A DNA stretch of 5,782 bases, taken from Sphingomonadaceae bacterium (GTDB taxonomy: Bacteria; Pseudomonadota; Alphaproteobacteria; Sphingomonadales; Sphingomonadaceae). Made by a program: the position numbers and the translations under genes. The stretch covers positions 1 to 5,782 of the forward strand of contig CANGBE010000105.1 of the NCBI GenBank assembly GCA_947451875.1, in the 5' to 3' direction. The notes under the pieces were generated by a model, which searched no databases, was not told the DNA's origin, and saw nothing but the letters and a program-made list of their open reading frames with translations. Within the stretch, counting starts at the first letter, position 1. Every line of letters begins with the position of its first letter. Positions 4,632 to 5,782 of the stretch are shown piece after piece.

Positions 4632-5782
4632 ATGGCAACTAAGCCCGTTTCCACTGGCCGCGCTTCGGCGAAGAAGCGTATCCGCAAGATTTTTGGCGAC
4701 ATCCACGAAGTTGTGCAGATGCCCAACCTCATCGAGGTGCAGCGCGAATCGTATGAGCAGTTCCTGCGTTCGGACCCGGCCACCGGCTATGTGTCGGGCC
4801 TAGAAAAGACCCTGCGCTCGGTATTTCCGATCCGCGACTTTGCCGGCACCAGCGAACTGGACTTCGTCCACTACGAACTGGAAGATCCGAAGTACGACGT
4901 GACCGAGTGCCGCCAGCGTGGGATCACCTATGCCGCGCCGATGAAGGTTACGCTGCGCCTGATCGTGTTTGAAGTCGACACCGAGACCGAAACCCGGTCG
5001 GTGCTCGATATCAAGGAGCAGGATGTTTACATGGGCGACATGCCGCTCATGACCGAGAACGGCACTTTCTTCATCAACGGCACAGAGCGCGTGATTGTTT
5101 CGCAGATGCACCGTTCGCCCGGTGTGCTGTTCGATCATGACCGTGGCAAGACGCATTCGTCGGGCAAGTATCTCTTCGCTGCCCGCGTGATTCCGTACCG
5201 TGGTTCGTGGCTCGATTTCGAATTCGACGCCAAGGACATCGTCAACGTCCGTATCGACCGCAAGCGCAAGCTGCCGGTTACCGCGCTGCTTCACGCACTG
5301 GGCCTGAACGACGAGGAAATCCTGGGTCAATTCTACCAGACCGTAGTCTGGGAGCGTGGTCAGGGTGGCTGGTGCGTACCTTTCGCGGTTGAACAATGGC
5401 GCGGCACCAAGCCGACCTTTGATATCGTCGATGCCAAGTCAGGCGAAGTTGTCTTCGCTGCCGGCCAGAAGATCAGCCCCCGCGCCGCCAACAAGGCAGA
5501 GAAGGACGGCCTCAAGGTTCTCCTGATCCCGACAGAGGAAGTGTTCGGACGCTATTCCGCGCTCGATCTGATCGACGAAAAGACCGGCCGCATCTGGATC
5601 GAAGCGGGTGAAGAAGTCAGCCCCGAAAACCTCGATGCGCTCGACAAGGCCGGAATTGACCGGATCGAAATGCTCGACATCGATCACGTCACCACTGGTC
5701 CGTGGATCCGCAATACGCTGCAGGCCGACAAGTCGCCTGACCGCGATCATGCGTTGGCCGATATCTATCGCGTCATGCGCCC
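4632..5782 (+). CDS. rpoB: RNA polymerase beta subunit, N-terminal part
   Basis: The frame is open from ATG 4632 to the window edge, 383 complete codons of a subunit usually about 1,340-1,400 residues long. It opens MATKPVSTGRASAKKRIRK and continues with MPNLIEVQRESYEQFL (about 30-45), the start of the beta protrusion. The block VIVSQMHRSPGVLFD (154-168) is followed by GKTHSSGKYLF and IPYRGSWLDFEFD, leading into the beta lobe. V156 aligns with E. coli Val146, a minor rifampicin-resistance position; the main rifampicin cluster is beyond the edge. The lobe with its usual insertion continues to the end. AGAGG (4615-4619) lies 12 bases before the start, a long spacing, but the N-terminus fits the family. 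rpoC is expected downstream. Unusually, rplL is not upstream on this strand. Confidence 0.98.
   Translation, partial: MATKPVSTGRASAKKRIRKIFGDIHEVVQMPNLIEVQRESYEQFLRSDPATGYVSGLEKTLRSVFPIRDFAGTSELDFVHYELEDPKYDVTECRQRGITYAAPMKVTLRLIVFEVDTETETRSVLDIKEQDVYMGDMPLMTENGTFFINGTERVIVSQMHRSPGVLFDHDRGKTHSSGKYLFAARVIPYRGSWLDFEFDAKDIVNVRIDRKRKLPVTALLHALGLNDEEILGQFYQTVVWERGQGGWCVPFAVEQWRGTKPTFDIVDAKSGEVVFAAGQKISPRAANKAEKDGLKVLLIPTEEVFGRYSALDLIDEKTGRIWIEAGEEVSPENLDALDKAGIDRIEMLDIDHVTTGPWIRNTLQADKSPDRDHALADIYRVMR

Noticed and set aside
4148..4783. A 211-codon minus-strand frame covering the rpoB leader
   Set aside because: It overlaps the ends of two real genes on the other strand, is rich in Arg/Ser/Cys, and shows no domain. 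The leader's pairing and promoter explain the region better.
4800..5396. A 198-codon open frame on the minus strand inside rpoB
   Set aside because: It is entirely antisense to a clearly coding rpoB frame, and its protein resembles no family I know. Long antisense frames are common in GC-rich coding DNA.

Overview
The window looks like a chromosomal core-gene region of an alphaproteobacterium, most likely in the Sphingomonadales. This rests on the RpoB N-terminus, the L7/L12 and L10 sequences, the moderately high GC content, and heat-shock control of groES by a CIRCE operator combined with an RpoH-type promoter. The genus cannot be fixed from sequence alone. I saw no tRNA or rRNA gene, insertion sequence, CRISPR array or phage gene.

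Layout from left to right. The first 27 codons of groES run off the left edge on the minus strand, preceded by a CIRCE inverted repeat (116-140) and an RpoH-like promoter (150-178). Upstream of that, also on the minus strand, is a MATE-family multidrug efflux transporter (217-1596). A 149-base divergent spacer separates it from a plus-strand gene for a lipoprotein-type class I cytochrome c (1746-2186). A strong hairpin at 2210-2244 separates the cytochrome gene from the converging rplJ-rplL pair (ribosomal proteins L10 and L7/L12, minus strand, 2292-3247). rplJ has its own promoter (3519-3546) and a structured leader of about 265 nt. Facing away from rplJ is a plus-strand membrane methyltransferase of the isoprenylcysteine carboxyl methyltransferase/PEMT type (3646-4287). 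After a 344-base gap, rpoB starts at 4632 and runs off the right edge. That gap holds a strong promoter (4373-4401) and a leader of about 224 nt with extensive predicted base pairing.

The main point of interest is the arrangement. In most bacteria rplJ-rplL-rpoB-rpoC are co-directional and usually co-transcribed. Here rplJL and rpoB lie on opposite strands with a methyltransferase gene between them. Each half has its own promoter and its own long structured 5' leader, so production of the ribosomal stalk and of RNA polymerase must be coordinated in trans or controlled separately. The rplJ leader contains a plausible L10-binding kink-turn fold. The rpoB leader contains two long-range stems of 11 positions (10 pairs each), two further hairpins, and a small alternative terminator-like hairpin followed by five T. 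It is the best candidate here for an undescribed regulatory RNA. I found no evidence for a novel defence or mobile system.
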